Shown: positions 1 to 9,594, counted from the stretch's first letter. The stretch is DNA of 41,756 nucleotides from an uncultured Pseudovibrio sp. (GCA_947502585.1 CANNAV010000022.1:1-41756), one strand, 5' to 3'. The notes: a model not told the origin generated them from the sequence alone. Translations and numbers: made by a program.

Positions 1-98
1 CTTTGGGTGTGAAACTCACTCTCACAATCATAGTATATCTTTATGCCGTCGGGCGGGGCATCCAATCCATCAACGCCACTCTGATCAGATTGGGTTAA
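1..98 (+). CDS. C-terminal end of an unidentified, possibly membrane, protein (partial)
   Basis: An open frame enters from the left edge (codons from base 3) and ends at a TAA at 96-98. The roughly 31 residues visible are hydrophobic (LTLTIIVYLYAVG) followed by a short polar tail, as at the end of an inner-membrane protein. The family cannot be recognised from this much. It would converge on the Lrp gene, with only 5 bases between the two stops. It could equally be a chance open frame. Confidence 0.35.
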   Translation, partial: LGVKLTLTIIVYLYAVGRGIQSINATLIRLG

Positions 99-103
99 AA
101 ACC

Positions 104-589
104 TTAGCTGACAAATTCTTTAAGAGGTAACGCAACTGTTTCCTTAATTGTCGAAACTACAATGCGGGACTGAACATCTGAGACCAGAGCGTTGTCCAGA
201 AGTTTCAAACGAAGAAAATCATCATAAGACTTTATATCTGTGGCGACTACTTTGATGAGATAGTCCACTGCGCCGGTGATGCGCTCGCATGTAACAACTT
301 CAGGCCAGACCCCAATTAGCCTGTCGAATGTTTCCATGTTCTCGCGGCTGGGCACAGAGAGCTTAACAAAGGCATATGCGAGAAAGCCAAGCCCCACTGC
401 TTCGCGATCAACCAGCGCTGCTGTCTGCTTGATGACTCCGGTTTCCTTGAGTTTCTTAATTCGTCTCCAGCAAGGAGTTTGGCTCATACCTGCTTTTTTG
501 GCGATATCAGCGATGGATTGGGAAGCATCTTTTTGAAGAATCCGCAGAACTCGGATGTCGGATGGGTCCAGTAAGGAATTTTCGCTCAT
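104..589 (-). CDS. Lrp/AsnC family transcriptional regulator
   Basis: A 161-residue protein with the full Lrp/AsnC architecture. The N-terminal winged helix-turn-helix spans about residues 8-60 (SIADIAKKAGMSQTPCWRRI, then KKLKETGVI). The C-terminal RAM effector domain spans about 70-150, with VVTCERITGAVDYLIKVV at its core. The frame runs open further upstream, but the ATG at 589 is chosen because it has a good ribosome binding site (AAGAGGG six bases before) and gives the usual family length. The gene is divergent from the indolepyruvate ferredoxin oxidoreductase gene across about 150 bp. Lrp-type regulators often control an adjacent amino acid catabolic gene in response to an amino acid, so control of that gene is the natural inference. 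The effector is unknown. Confidence 0.93.
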   Translation of the reverse strand: MSENSLLDPSDIRVLRILQKDASQSIADIAKKAGMSQTPCWRRIKKLKETGVIKQTAALVDREAVGLGFLAYAFVKLSVPSRENMETFDRLIGVWPEVVTCERITGAVDYLIKVVATDIKSYDDFLRLKLLDNALVSDVQSRIVVSTIKETVALPLKEFVS

Positions 590-743
590 GTGCCCTCTTG
601 GGAATATTTTTTCGACTAAGTACGTGTTTGTCTGTAGGATAGCACAGAAAGCACGTAAAAAAAGGATCACTATGGGAAGGACGAAGGAATTGGTTTTGGC
701 GGGGAGGACCGTCCACAGCCATGATGGGAGAGGAACTCGTTGA

Positions 744-3700
744 ATGAATGTTAGTGTGCCACCGATCAGCTTACATGATAAATACACGGCTGAAACAGGC
801 AATGTTTACCTGACCGGTATTCAGGCACTGGTACGACTGGCGTTGGACCGCGGTCGATTGGATCGTGCGAAGGGGTTGAAGACAGGCGGTTTTATTTCAG
901 GATACCGCGGTTCTCCAATTGCTGGTTACGATACGGAGCTTCAAAAATCATGTCAATTTCTCGACCCGCTTGATATTCAGTTTCAGCCGGGAGTGAATGA
1001 GGAGCTGGGCGCCACAGCGGTGTGGGGATCGCAAAAAGTCAGACAGCACGGCAAGGGTTCTGCCTTTGATGGCGTCTACGGTATCTGGTACGGGAAGGCG
1101 CCTGGTGTTGATAGAGCGGGTGATGTGCTGCGTCAGGCAAGTGCTTCCGGAACCGACCCAAATGGCGGAGTTGTGGCACTTGCAGGCGATGACCATCTGG
1201 CGAAATCGTCCATATTGCCAGCCCAAAGCGAGTTTTTTTTCCAACATGCAGAAATTCCGGTTCTAAATCCGGCTGACATTCAGGAAGTTCTGGACTTTGG
1301 TCTGCACGGATTTGAGATGTCCCGTTACACAGGTCTGTGGAGTGCATTGATTTGCCTTGCAGATACGATGGACGCATCTGGTGTTGTTTCTGTCGATCCA
1401 GGGCGTCTGACGTTTTCATGCCCTTCTGCGTTTGACCCGCGAAAGAATGCCGAGCTGAACCGGGTGCTCTTGCTTGGTAACCGATTGGAGACTGAGCGCC
1501 TTCTGCGCGACATCCGCATACCAGCAGCTCAGGCGTATGCAAAGGCGAATCGTCTCGATCATGTTGCTTATGGTGCACAGAAGCCGCGTATCGGCATGGT
1601 TGCGACAGGAAAATCATTCCGTGATTTGTGTCAGGCCCTTCGCCTGATGGGGATCACGGACCAGCGCGCTAAAGAGATTGGGCTGGCGGTTTATAAGGTT
1701 GGCATGCCTTACCCGCTGGAGCCAACAGCGTTTTCCAGTTTTGCACGTGGTGTTGAAAAGATTCTTGTCGTTGAACACAAGCGTGCGTTCATTGAAATGC
1801 AGATCAAAGAGATTGCTTACAACTGGCCGAGTGATCAGCAACCGAAGATCCTTGGCAAGAAAGACGCGCAAGGGGAGCCTTTGCTCTCGGATGTTCTGGA
1901 GCTTTCCATTGATGAGATGATCCGCGTGATCATGAATTTCCTGCCTAAAGAGCACGTCAATGACGAGATGCGTTCTGTTGGTGATTCCATGATGCGTCAG
2001 CAGATGTGGGCTCAGGGAAATGGTGAACTTGCAGCGCGTTCACCTTACTTTTGTTCTGGTTGTCCGCACAATACCTCGACTGTGGTGCCTGAAGGGTCTC
2101 GCTCGATGCCTGGTATTGGTTGTCATGCCATGACCGAGATAAATGGCCGGACCACTGATGGTCAGATCGCTATGGGTGGCGAAGGATCCCTCTGGGTGGG
2201 ACAGGAGAACTTTGCTCGTGATGAGCATGTGTTTGCCAATATGGGTGATGGCACCTATTTCCACTCTGGAATCCTGTCGATCCGTCAGGCTGTTGCTGCT
2301 CGCGTGCCAATTACCTTCAAGATTCTTTACAACGACGCTGTTGCAATGACAGGTGGTCAGAAGATCGATGGGTCTCTTACGGTGCCTCAGCTCCTCAATC
2401 AGCTTCATGCAGAGGGTGTTGAGAAGATTGTTTTGCTCAGCGAGAACCCGGATGACTATTCTGGTCGTCAGGATCTTGCGGTTACCGAACGTGTTCATCA
2501 CCGTGATGATCTGATGACGGTGCAGGACGAACTCAAAGAGTTCAAAGGTGTTTCAGCGATTGTGTTTGATCAGACGTGTGCTGCTGAAAAACGCCGCCGC
2601 CGGAAGAGAGGCTTGTACCCTGATCCGGATCTGCGCGTGTTTATCAATGATCGTGTTTGTGAAGGCTGCGGTGATTGTTCTGTGCAGTCCAACTGTCTTT
2701 CTGTTGAGCCCGTTGAGACAGTGTTTGGCGAAAAGCGCCGTATCAATCAGTCTTCCTGTAATAAAGACTTCTCTTGTGTAAAGGGGTTCTGCCCATCCTT
2801 TGTTTATGTGAAAGGCTCAAGGCTGCGTCAGGCAAAGCCTGCTGATTTTGCTCTTGATGAGTTTGTGAAGAAACTGCCGGAAGTTCAACTGCCTTCACTT
2901 GAGAATACTCGTAATCTGCTGGTGGCTGGTATCGGCGGTATGGGCGTTACGACCATTTCCGCGATCATCGCAATGGCAGCACACATTGACGGGATCAAGG
3001 CGTCTACTCTCGACATGACCGGTCTTGCTCAGAAGGGTGGACCTGTGACGTCCCATGTGCGCTTTGCTGCGCAGAGTGACACAATTGAAGGGCCACGTGT
3101 GCCACCTGCACAGCTGGATGTGCTGATTGCAAGCGATATGCTGGTTGCAAGTAAGGCAGAACAGCTCTCCCTTTATCACAAGAGCAGAACGCATGGCTTT
3201 GTGAACACAAACGTCACGCCGACTTCTGAGTTCGTGATGAAGCAGCAACTTTCATTTGATGAGCACAAGATGAAGCGGACGCTGGGGCAGGGGACGTTAG
3301 ATCTGAGAGCGCATGATCTGGCGAACATTGCTGAGAAGCTACTGGGTGATGCGATCTACACCAACATGATGCTCATCGGACTGTCTTATCAGGCTGGCAC
3401 TCTGCCTATCACAGTACAAGCTATTGAAAGTGCTATTTCATTGAATGGCGCGGCTGTTGAGAAGAACATAAATGCATTCCATGCAGGGCGCGTTCTTTAC
3501 TCCAATCCAGATGCGGTTTTCGCAGTTCTTCCACGCCAGGAAGCTGTGAGGGTGATGACACTGGATGAGAAGATCGCCTTCTTCGCGAAAGAGCTTACCA
3601 CCTACCAGAACAAGTCCTACGCCAACGAGTATCTCGGTAAAATTTCCGAGATCAGAGCGCGGGATGAAGAGTATGGTCCTGGCTCCCTTGAGGTGACGCA

Positions 3701-4229
3701 TACTGCAGTTGAGATGCTTTACAAGGTAATGGCGTACAAAGACGAGTACGAAGTGGCGCGCCTTTATAGCGAGCCAGAGTTCCGTAAGAATCTCGAAGCC
3801 CAGTTTGCAGAACCAGGTAAGTTGCAGTTGATGCTGGCCCCTCCATTCCTGCCGGGTAAGCCAGACCCCAAAACGGGTCGACCTCATAAACGGGCGTTTG
3901 GTCCCTGGATTTTCAAGGCATTCGAACTGCTGGTTTCCCTGCGGAGCCTTCGCGGAACCGTACTTGACCCGTTTGGATATGCGCGTGAGCGCAAAGAAGA
4001 ACGGGCATTGGTCAAGCAATATCGGAATGATCTTTCATTGGTTGGCGGAAAACTTGGTACAGCGAACTATGGGTTGCTACGTGAATTTCTCAATTTGCCT
4101 GATTCTATTCGGGGTTATGGTCCGATCAAGGATGAAAACCTGAAGCTTGTACAGCTCAGGCGTGAAGAGCTTCTTGGGAGAATTGAGGAAGACCCGACAA
4201 CAGTCACCTTTAAAGAAGCAGCTGAGTAA
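744..4229 (+). CDS. Indolepyruvate ferredoxin oxidoreductase, fused alpha/beta form
   Basis: An 1161-residue TPP- and iron-sulfur-dependent 2-oxo acid oxidoreductase that decarboxylates aryl pyruvates (indolepyruvate, phenylpyruvate) to aryl-acetyl-CoA. Domain order: N-terminal pyrimidine-binding domain with GYRGSPIAGYDTEL near residue 55; CSGCPHN near 436; TPP-binding MGDGTYFHS near 500 and NDAVAMTGGQ near 530; an Fe-S cysteine cluster (CEGCGDC, later CVKGFCP) about 637-685; the gamma-type domain starting GIGGMGVTT near 729 with DMTGLAQKGGPVTSH; and a long C-terminal extension of the DUF6537 type. This single-chain form is typical of aerobic Proteobacteria, unlike the separate IorA/IorB subunits of archaea. 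The ATG at 744 follows GGGAGAGGAA. It probably acts in aromatic amino acid breakdown. It is divergent from the Lrp-like gene, and a hairpin closes it downstream. Confidence 0.95.
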   Translation: MNVSVPPISLHDKYTAETGNVYLTGIQALVRLALDRGRLDRAKGLKTGGFISGYRGSPIAGYDTELQKSCQFLDPLDIQFQPGVNEELGATAVWGSQKVRQHGKGSAFDGVYGIWYGKAPGVDRAGDVLRQASASGTDPNGGVVALAGDDHLAKSSILPAQSEFFFQHAEIPVLNPADIQEVLDFGLHGFEMSRYTGLWSALICLADTMDASGVVSVDPGRLTFSCPSAFDPRKNAELNRVLLLGNRLETERLLRDIRIPAAQAYAKANRLDHVAYGAQKPRIGMVATGKSFRDLCQALRLMGITDQRAKEIGLAVYKVGMPYPLEPTAFSSFARGVEKILVVEHKRAFIEMQIKEIAYNWPSDQQPKILGKKDAQGEPLLSDVLELSIDEMIRVIMNFLPKEHVNDEMRSVGDSMMRQQMWAQGNGELAARSPYFCSGCPHNTSTVVPEGSRSMPGIGCHAMTEINGRTTDGQIAMGGEGSLWVGQENFARDEHVFANMGDGTYFHSGILSIRQAVAARVPITFKILYNDAVAMTGGQKIDGSLTVPQLLNQLHAEGVEKIVLLSENPDDYSGRQDLAVTERVHHRDDLMTVQDELKEFKGVSAIVFDQTCAAEKRRRRKRGLYPDPDLRVFINDRVCEGCGDCSVQSNCLSVEPVETVFGEKRRINQSSCNKDFSCVKGFCPSFVYVKGSRLRQAKPADFALDEFVKKLPEVQLPSLENTRNLLVAGIGGMGVTTISAIIAMAAHIDGIKASTLDMTGLAQKGGPVTSHVRFAAQSDTIEGPRVPPAQLDVLIASDMLVASKAEQLSLYHKSRTHGFVNTNVTPTSEFVMKQQLSFDEHKMKRTLGQGTLDLRAHDLANIAEKLLGDAIYTNMMLIGLSYQAGTLPITVQAIESAISLNGAAVEKNINAFHAGRVLYSNPDAVFAVLPRQEAVRVMTLDEKIAFFAKELTTYQNKSYANEYLGKISEIRARDEEYGPGSLEVTHTAVEMLYKVMAYKDEYEVARLYSEPEFRKNLEAQFAEPGKLQLMLAPPFLPGKPDPKTGRPHKRAFGPWIFKAFELLVSLRSLRGTVLDPFGYARERKEERALVKQYRNDLSLVGGKLGTANYGLLREFLNLPDSIRGYGPIKDENLKLVQLRREELLGRIEEDPTTVTFKEAAE

Positions 4230-4254
4230 CCTAGGTTATTGGCGGAAAAAAAGG

Positions 4255-4285
4255 ATGCCGGCCCTGAAATGGGCCGGCATTTCGT
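4255..4285 (+). terminator. Hairpin terminator after the indolepyruvate oxidoreductase gene
   Basis: A 10-bp perfect GC-rich stem (4255-4264 with 4271-4280) and a 6-base loop lie 25 bases after the stop codon. An A-run precedes the stem and TTCGTGTTT follows, so the U-tract is imperfect. It separates the gene from the TetR/RND operon. Confidence 0.7.
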
Positions 4286-4460
4286 GTTTCAGGTCACAGT
4301 TGTGTGAACTAATTCTTGATAGGCGTTCTCCTATGGAAAGCTATTCCAATTTTCTCAAAATTCGAACTTGTCTTTTTATTGGCCTTCCTCTAGAACCTGC
4401 TGGACGGTGCAGAAACCGACCAGACGGTACAGTCCCCGGTTCAAAGAGTGGGATAACAGT

Positions 4461-4997
4461 ATGGAAACAACAGCAGAACAAATTTTGGATGCAGTTGAGC
4501 GTCTGGTTTGCATCAAAGGAACTCGTAAGCTGACCATTGATGTCGTGGCGGCTGAGGCCGGTATGTCCAAAGGCGGAGTGCTTTACAATTTTCGAAGCAA
4601 GCATGAGCTGTTGCTGGGTGTGATCCGCAGAGTTGTTTCTGAGGTTCGTGAGAAAACTTACACACTGAGTGACAAGTTAGCAGAGCAAGGCATGGCCAGT
4701 CCCACTTTGCTGGCAAGCTTCCAAATCTATAAAGAATACAGAGAGAAAACCGCTCCAAAAGTCTTGTTTGCTCTTGCCGTTCAGGAGCCCGAATTAGTTG
4801 CTGAATTTCAGGGTATGAGTAATGAATTTGGAGGCGCAATCAGCAATGAGGTTAGTGACCCGGTTATGGGCCACATGTGTTTACTCTTAATCGACGGACT
4901 TTATTATCGCCAGGCGCTGAGTATTGAACGCTGCAGTACTGGTGAAATTGATGAACTTATTGACCGCGTGTTGGAAATTACCTGCCAGAATGACTGA
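4461..4997 (+). CDS. TetR/AcrR family transcriptional regulator
   Basis: A 178-residue regulator with an N-terminal TetR DNA-binding domain: ILDAVERLVCIKGTRKLTID, then VVAAEAGMSKGGVLYNFRSK at about residues 25-45, the canonical recognition helix region. The C-terminal ligand domain (LFALAVQEPELVAEFQGM, later LLLIDGLYYRQAL) resembles the TetR_C-type domains that accompany efflux genes. The ATG at 4461 is chosen over an upstream in-frame ATG because the preceding residues look non-coding and the family starts just before the helix-turn-helix. The stop at 4995-4997 lies 28 bases before the adaptor start, so this is the first gene of the efflux operon. It is likely an autorepressor released by a pump substrate; the ligand cannot be told. 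Confidence 0.92.
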   Translation: METTAEQILDAVERLVCIKGTRKLTIDVVAAEAGMSKGGVLYNFRSKHELLLGVIRRVVSEVREKTYTLSDKLAEQGMASPTLLASFQIYKEYREKTAPKVLFALAVQEPELVAEFQGMSNEFGGAISNEVSDPVMGHMCLLLIDGLYYRQALSIERCSTGEIDELIDRVLEITCQND

Positions 4998-5025
4998 TAC
5001 GCCGAAGCTGGAAACTGGGGTAAAA

Positions 5026-6117
5026 ATGCAGAAAATAAGCGGGAAAAGTAAAATAGGGCGCTTGAATGCACCTGTTTTTGTCGGGGCACTCGCTCTGCTG
5101 CTTGCAAGTTGTCAGGAGCAGGAAGTTGTTGAGGCACCTAAGACGGTTGCTCCCCGTCCAGCTCGTGTCATGGTTGTTTCTGAGGTTGATGACCTCTTTA
5201 CACGTAATTTCACGGGTCGTGTTGATGCGGTTCAGACAGTCGATCTGGCGTTTCGTGTATCCGGTCAGCTTGTTGACCTGCCAATCGTTGAAGGGCAGCG
5301 CATTGCAAAAGGTAATCTGATTGCTGCGCTTGATCCGACCGATTATGAGAATGCTATGCGCGAAGCTCAGGTCAACTACGAGCAAAAGAAGAAAGACCTG
5401 AAGCGGTATGAAACGCTGAAGGACAAGCAGGTTATTTCTGAAGGTCAGTACGATAACGCAAAGACTGCATTTGATCTTGCCGAAGTGATTCTTGATAAAG
5501 CCAGGCAAAACCTTGGTTATACGAAGATTGTTGCGCCTTACGACGCGATTGTGACCTCCCGTTCGCTTGATAATTATGCGATCATCAATATTGGTACCAG
5601 CATTGCTCGTTTGCAGGATGTGAGTGAAGTTCGCATCGATATCAGCGTTCCTGAAACACTGGTTGCTCAGGTGACCGGATCCTCTGTTTTAAAAATGACA
5701 GCTGAGTTCCCTTCCCATCCGGGTAAGGTGTTTCCATTGGAATATCGCGAACACAGCACGGAAGCAGACAAGGTTACTCAGACCTATCGTGTGACTTTGG
5801 CTATGAATAACGATGATGGCTACAACATCATTCCGGGTATGACTGCGAGCGTTAAAATTAAACTCAACGGTCTTGGTGATGCGCAAAGCACCGCCTTCTT
5901 TGTACCGACATCTGCAGTCGGTTCTTCTCCGGACAAGAGCCCATATGTGTGGGTTGTTGATGAAAACGAAAAGCGTGTTGGTCGCCGTAAGGTTTTGCTT
6001 GGAACTGTGCTTGGCAGCTTCATTCCAGTGCTTTCCGGCTTGAAAGACGGCGAGATGATCGTGACGGCTGGAGTGCGCCATCTGAGCGAAAATCAGCTGA
6101 TCGTGCCTAAACTGTAA
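5026..6117 (+). CDS. RND efflux periplasmic adaptor (membrane fusion) lipoprotein
   Basis: A 363-residue HlyD/AcrA-type membrane fusion protein. The ATG at 5026 is preceded by GGGG at a good distance and gives a clean lipoprotein signal: a hydrophobic stretch ending LLASC, with the lipidated cysteine at residue 29. An ATG at 4990 that overlaps the TetR stop would add 12 residues before the signal and is less likely. The order is biotinyl-lipoyl half-motif (VDLAFRVSGQL, then LIAALDPTDY), a short coiled coil (about 105-160, YEQKKKDLKRYETLKDKQ), the second lipoyl half (TKIVAPYDAIVTSRSL) and beta-barrel/membrane-proximal domains. It would couple the inner-membrane pump encoded next to an outer-membrane channel. 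Confidence 0.94.
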   Translation: MQKISGKSKIGRLNAPVFVGALALLLASCQEQEVVEAPKTVAPRPARVMVVSEVDDLFTRNFTGRVDAVQTVDLAFRVSGQLVDLPIVEGQRIAKGNLIAALDPTDYENAMREAQVNYEQKKKDLKRYETLKDKQVISEGQYDNAKTAFDLAEVILDKARQNLGYTKIVAPYDAIVTSRSLDNYAIINIGTSIARLQDVSEVRIDISVPETLVAQVTGSSVLKMTAEFPSHPGKVFPLEYREHSTEADKVTQTYRVTLAMNNDDGYNIIPGMTASVKIKLNGLGDAQSTAFFVPTSAVGSSPDKSPYVWVVDENEKRVGRRKVLLGTVLGSFIPVLSGLKDGEMIVTAGVRHLSENQLIVPKL

Positions 6118-6141
6118 GAGTGGCGTCGGGGAGTTTTTGAT

Positions 6142-9100
6142 ATGGATATTGCACGCTACTCTATTGAGAAGCCGGTCAATGTCTGGATGGTTGTTCTGGT
6201 TGCTCTTCTTGGGGGCATTTGGGCTCTGGGCGGCATTGGACGACTGGAAGATCCGGCATTTACCATTAAAGAAGCGCAGGTGATCACCTCTTATCCTGGT
6301 GCCAGCGCTGCTGAAGTTGAGGAAGAAGTCACTGAACGGCTTGAAAGTGCCATTCAGCAGATGCCCCAGCTGAAAGAAATCCGCAGCACCTCTGAGCCGG
6401 GTCTCTCCCGTCTTCAGGTGGAAATGAAAGACAGCTATGATGGTACTGAGTTGCCTCAGGTGTGGGATGAGCTGCGCCGAAAAGTGAACGACGCAGTGCC
6501 TGACCTCCCAAACGGTGTTCGTACGCCAATTGTCTATGACAGCTTTGGTGATGTGTTTGGCATGTATTATGCGCTGACGGCTGATGGATACTCCAACCGG
6601 GATATCCGAAAAACCGTGAAAGAGCTGCGCCGTGAGCTGCTGACCGTCGATAATGTTGCGAAGGTTTCCATTCTTGGCGAGCCCGAGGACGAGATCATCA
6701 TCGCGATGGATCAGGACCGGCTGGCACAGCTGGGAATTACCATTGCGGACGTACAGAATGTGCTGAATGCAGAGAACGCCATACAGGCGAACGGTACGAC
6801 CCTTTCCGGTGATCTGCGCATTCGAATCTCTACAGTTTCTGCCTTTGACAGCTATCGCAGCATTCAGGACCTTGTGATCGGTGATCCCGGTTCTACAGCG
6901 ATGGTTCGTTTGTCAGATGTGGCGACGCTTTCTGTACAAGAGCCGGAGAACCCAAAGGTTCTGGTCCGTCATAACGGACAGCGAGCGGTTACCCTTGGTG
7001 TTGCTGCTGTTGAAGGTGCAAACGTTGTGGCTGTTGGGCAGAGCGTTGAAGCCCATCTAAGCTCATTGCGTGCGAACCTGCCTGTTGGAATGGAAATTAT
7101 CCCTGTCTACGAACAGCACAAAGTGGTTGAGCTGGCTGTTGGTTCCTTTGTACAGAACCTTGTGATGTCCGTTTCCATCGTGATTTTGGTGCTCGGCATC
7201 TTCATGGGGTGGCGTGCTGCTATTGTGGTTGGCTCTGTTCTGTTGCTGACTGTTCTGTCAACGATCCTGCTGATGAGGCTGGGCGGTATTGAGCTTGAGC
7301 GTATTTCGCTTGGCGCGCTTGTTATTGCTATGGGTATGTTGGTGGATAACGCGATTGTTGTTGCCGAAGGTATGATGATCAACATGCAACGCGGTATGCG
7401 ACCGGTCAAAGCTGCGTCAACCGTTGTTGAGCAGACCAAATGGCCGCTTCTGGGGGCAACCATTATCGGCATCATGGCGTTTTCGGGTATTGGTCTTTCC
7501 AATGACAGCACTGGTGAGTTCACATTCTCCCTGTTCGCTGTGGTTGGCATCTCTTTGCTGATGTCCTGGTTGTTTGCAATCCTCGTTACCCCGTTGTTTG
7601 GTAAATACTTCTTTCAGATGTCTACCATCTCCGGTGATGAACATGACCCTTACCGCGGCTTCATGTACACCATGTTCCGTAAAATCCTGGTGCTGACGTT
7701 GAAGCTGCGCTGGTTGTCGCTGGCGGCCCTGATCGGTGTGACTGTGGTTTGCTTCTGGTCCTTCCAGTTTGTTTCAAACTCCTTCTTTCCAAATTCTGCG
7801 ACCCCTCTGTTCTATGTGAACTATTGGTTGCCGCATGGTACGGATATTCACGCGACCGCGCGTGACATGGAGAAGCTGGAAAACGAAATCCTGACGTTGC
7901 CGGGTGTTGTTTCGACAAATTCCGTCATCGGCCAGGGTGCTACCCGTTTTATGCTGACTTACGCAACACAAGATAGCAGTTCCAATTATGGTCAGGTGAT
8001 TGTTCGTACAGAAAACATTGATATCATTGATGATCTTGCACTGAAGGTCCGCGCGTTTGGAGTTTCTGAGTTGCCTCAGGGACAGGTATATACTGAGCGT
8101 CTTGTGTTCGGTCCTCCCTCTGGTGCTGATGTTCTGGCTCGTATCAATGGTCCCGATGCTAATGTTCTGCGTGCTATCTCGGAAGAGATGATCGAGATAT
8201 TCAAGGATCCCCAGTATCGCCTAAGCGATGTTCGTACGGACTGGCGTGAACGTGAGCTGGTTATGCAGCCGAAGTTTGATGAGCAGCGTGCTCGTATTGC
8301 TGGCATTACGCGTCAGGACCTTGCTACTGCGGTTCAGTTTACCTCTGATGGAATCCGTGCAGGCAGCTACCGTGATCTGGATGAAGACATTCCGATCATC
8401 GTGAAACGCCAGCGTGCCGAAGGCGAGAGTGCGTCGGAAGCCCTTATAAACACACTGGTTTGGAGCTCTCAGCAGCGCAAGTATGTACCGATTGATCAGG
8501 TTACTTCCGGTATCTACACTGTTGCCGAAGATACTTTGATCCATCGTAGTGATCGTGTGAAGACGTTGAGTGTGCTTGCAGCGAGTGCGCCGAATGAGTT
8601 GGCATCGGTTGCCCATGCCAGAATTCGGGGTGCGATTGAGAGCGTTCCGCTTCCCGATGGATACTCCATGGAATGGGGTGGGGAGTATGAGAGTTCTCAG
8701 GATGCGCAAGCGTCGCTGGGCAGTAAGGTTCCTGTGACCTTCCTTGTGATGATTGTTATCTCCATCCTGCTGTTCTCTAAGGTGCGGGAACCACTCATCA
8801 TCTGGCTGATCGTCCCGATGTCTGTCAACGGTGTTGTGGTTGGTCTGCTTGGAACAGGTTTGCCGCTCGACTTCATGGCAATCCTTGGTGTGTTGTCGCT
8901 GTCTGGTATGTTAATCAAGAATGCGATCGTGCTTCTGGAAGAGATTGACCTGCAGATGGAACAGGGCGGAGACCGGTTTGAGGCTGTTGTCAACGCCAGT
9001 GTTTCTCGTCTGCGCCCGGTGTCTATGGCGGCTATCACAACGATCCTTGGTATGGCTCCGCTGCTTGTTGATCCGATGTTCGCGAGTATGTCTGTGACCA

Positions 9101-9279
9101 TTATGGGTGGTTTGACGTTTGCGACACTGCTGACGTTGCTGGCTGTTCCGCTGCTGTTCATTATCTTCTACCGTATCCATCCAGGTCAGGGTCCAGGTAA
9201 AAGAAAAGAAGATAAATATTTGGAAGAGCTGGAAGAAAAACCTTTCGAAGAGCAGAAGGTGCAGCCGGAACCTGCCTAA
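6142..9279 (+). CDS. RND family efflux transporter permease (AcrB/HAE1-like)
   Basis: A 1045-residue proton-driven pump of normal length for the AcrB/AcrD/AcrF superfamily. Seen: the N-terminal first membrane helix after a short cytoplasmic start (YSIEKPVNVWMVVLVALLGG), two large periplasmic loops, and helix 4 with the proton-relay region MGMLVDNAIVVAEG, where an Asp-Asn pair replaces the Asp-Asp of AcrB, as in many members of this branch. The second half repeats the fold (FLVMIVISILLFSKVREPLI and GVLSLSGMLIKNAIVLLEEI). The C-terminus is charged and Glu-rich. It starts 24 bases after the adaptor stop with GGGGAG upstream. There is no outer-membrane factor in the operon. Substrates are unknown; drugs, detergents, bile-like compounds or solvents are all possible for the family. 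Confidence 0.96.
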   Translation: MDIARYSIEKPVNVWMVVLVALLGGIWALGGIGRLEDPAFTIKEAQVITSYPGASAAEVEEEVTERLESAIQQMPQLKEIRSTSEPGLSRLQVEMKDSYDGTELPQVWDELRRKVNDAVPDLPNGVRTPIVYDSFGDVFGMYYALTADGYSNRDIRKTVKELRRELLTVDNVAKVSILGEPEDEIIIAMDQDRLAQLGITIADVQNVLNAENAIQANGTTLSGDLRIRISTVSAFDSYRSIQDLVIGDPGSTAMVRLSDVATLSVQEPENPKVLVRHNGQRAVTLGVAAVEGANVVAVGQSVEAHLSSLRANLPVGMEIIPVYEQHKVVELAVGSFVQNLVMSVSIVILVLGIFMGWRAAIVVGSVLLLTVLSTILLMRLGGIELERISLGALVIAMGMLVDNAIVVAEGMMINMQRGMRPVKAASTVVEQTKWPLLGATIIGIMAFSGIGLSNDSTGEFTFSLFAVVGISLLMSWLFAILVTPLFGKYFFQMSTISGDEHDPYRGFMYTMFRKILVLTLKLRWLSLAALIGVTVVCFWSFQFVSNSFFPNSATPLFYVNYWLPHGTDIHATARDMEKLENEILTLPGVVSTNSVIGQGATRFMLTYATQDSSSNYGQVIVRTENIDIIDDLALKVRAFGVSELPQGQVYTERLVFGPPSGADVLARINGPDANVLRAISEEMIEIFKDPQYRLSDVRTDWRERELVMQPKFDEQRARIAGITRQDLATAVQFTSDGIRAGSYRDLDEDIPIIVKRQRAEGESASEALINTLVWSSQQRKYVPIDQVTSGIYTVAEDTLIHRSDRVKTLSVLAASAPNELASVAHARIRGAIESVPLPDGYSMEWGGEYESSQDAQASLGSKVPVTFLVMIVISILLFSKVREPLIIWLIVPMSVNGVVVGLLGTGLPLDFMAILGVLSLSGMLIKNAIVLLEEIDLQMEQGGDRFEAVVNASVSRLRPVSMAAITTILGMAPLLVDPMFASMSVTIMGGLTFATLLTLLAVPLLFIIFYRIHPGQGPGKRKEDKYLEELEEKPFEEQKVQPEPA

Positions 9280-9282
9280 GAA

Positions 9283-9321
9283 AAATGCCCTCCCGGCTGG
9301 CTGAAGCCGGGAGGGCATTTG
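9283..9321 (+). terminator. Strong rho-independent terminator after the RND operon
   Basis: A 16-bp perfect stem (9283-9298 with 9305-9320), AAA at the left foot and TTT at the right, and a 6-base loop. The symmetry lets it act in both directions. It closes the efflux operon four bases after the permease stop and would also stop read-through from the peptidase gene on the minus strand. Confidence 0.9.
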
Positions 9322-9493
9322 AGATAAGTAAAGGGCAGAGTATATTTACCGCATCACTCCATCCTTTGCTCCCCCGCGTCGCCTCTGCCCCCAACACCAG
9401 GGGCGGCGCATCTGTTTTCGCCTCCAGAGGCTATTCCCCAGACAACCTGTGCAGACGGTATTGCGTTAACTTTCGCTGGTTTGCGCAATTCAA

Positions 9494-9594
9494 AGCGCGT
9501 TGCGTTTATATGCATTCACGCATCATGGTCTAACTCTTTATTTTCACGCGTATTTTTGTCCGATAACCGGAGCCGGATTCCGGGGATACGCTCT
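9494..9594 (+). repeat. Intergenic repeat, copy A
   Basis: About 100 bp beginning GCGTTGCGTTTATATGCATT and passing through TTTTGTCCGATAACCGGA to GGGGATACGCTCT. It aligns along its length with copy B at 10769-10866 and at its start with copy C near 34000. The layout resembles the short dispersed intergenic repeats of Hyphomicrobiales (motifs of the type AAAACCGG followed by GGGGATGCGCTC). The family name is not certain. The rest of the 9322-9664 gap holds no recognisable gene. Confidence 0.6.

Noticed and set aside
6142-9279. The Asp-Asn pair in helix 4 of the RND permease as a sign of an inactive pump
   Set aside because: This wording (MLVDNAIVV) is common in a large branch of functional RND transporters, so it is not an inactivating change.
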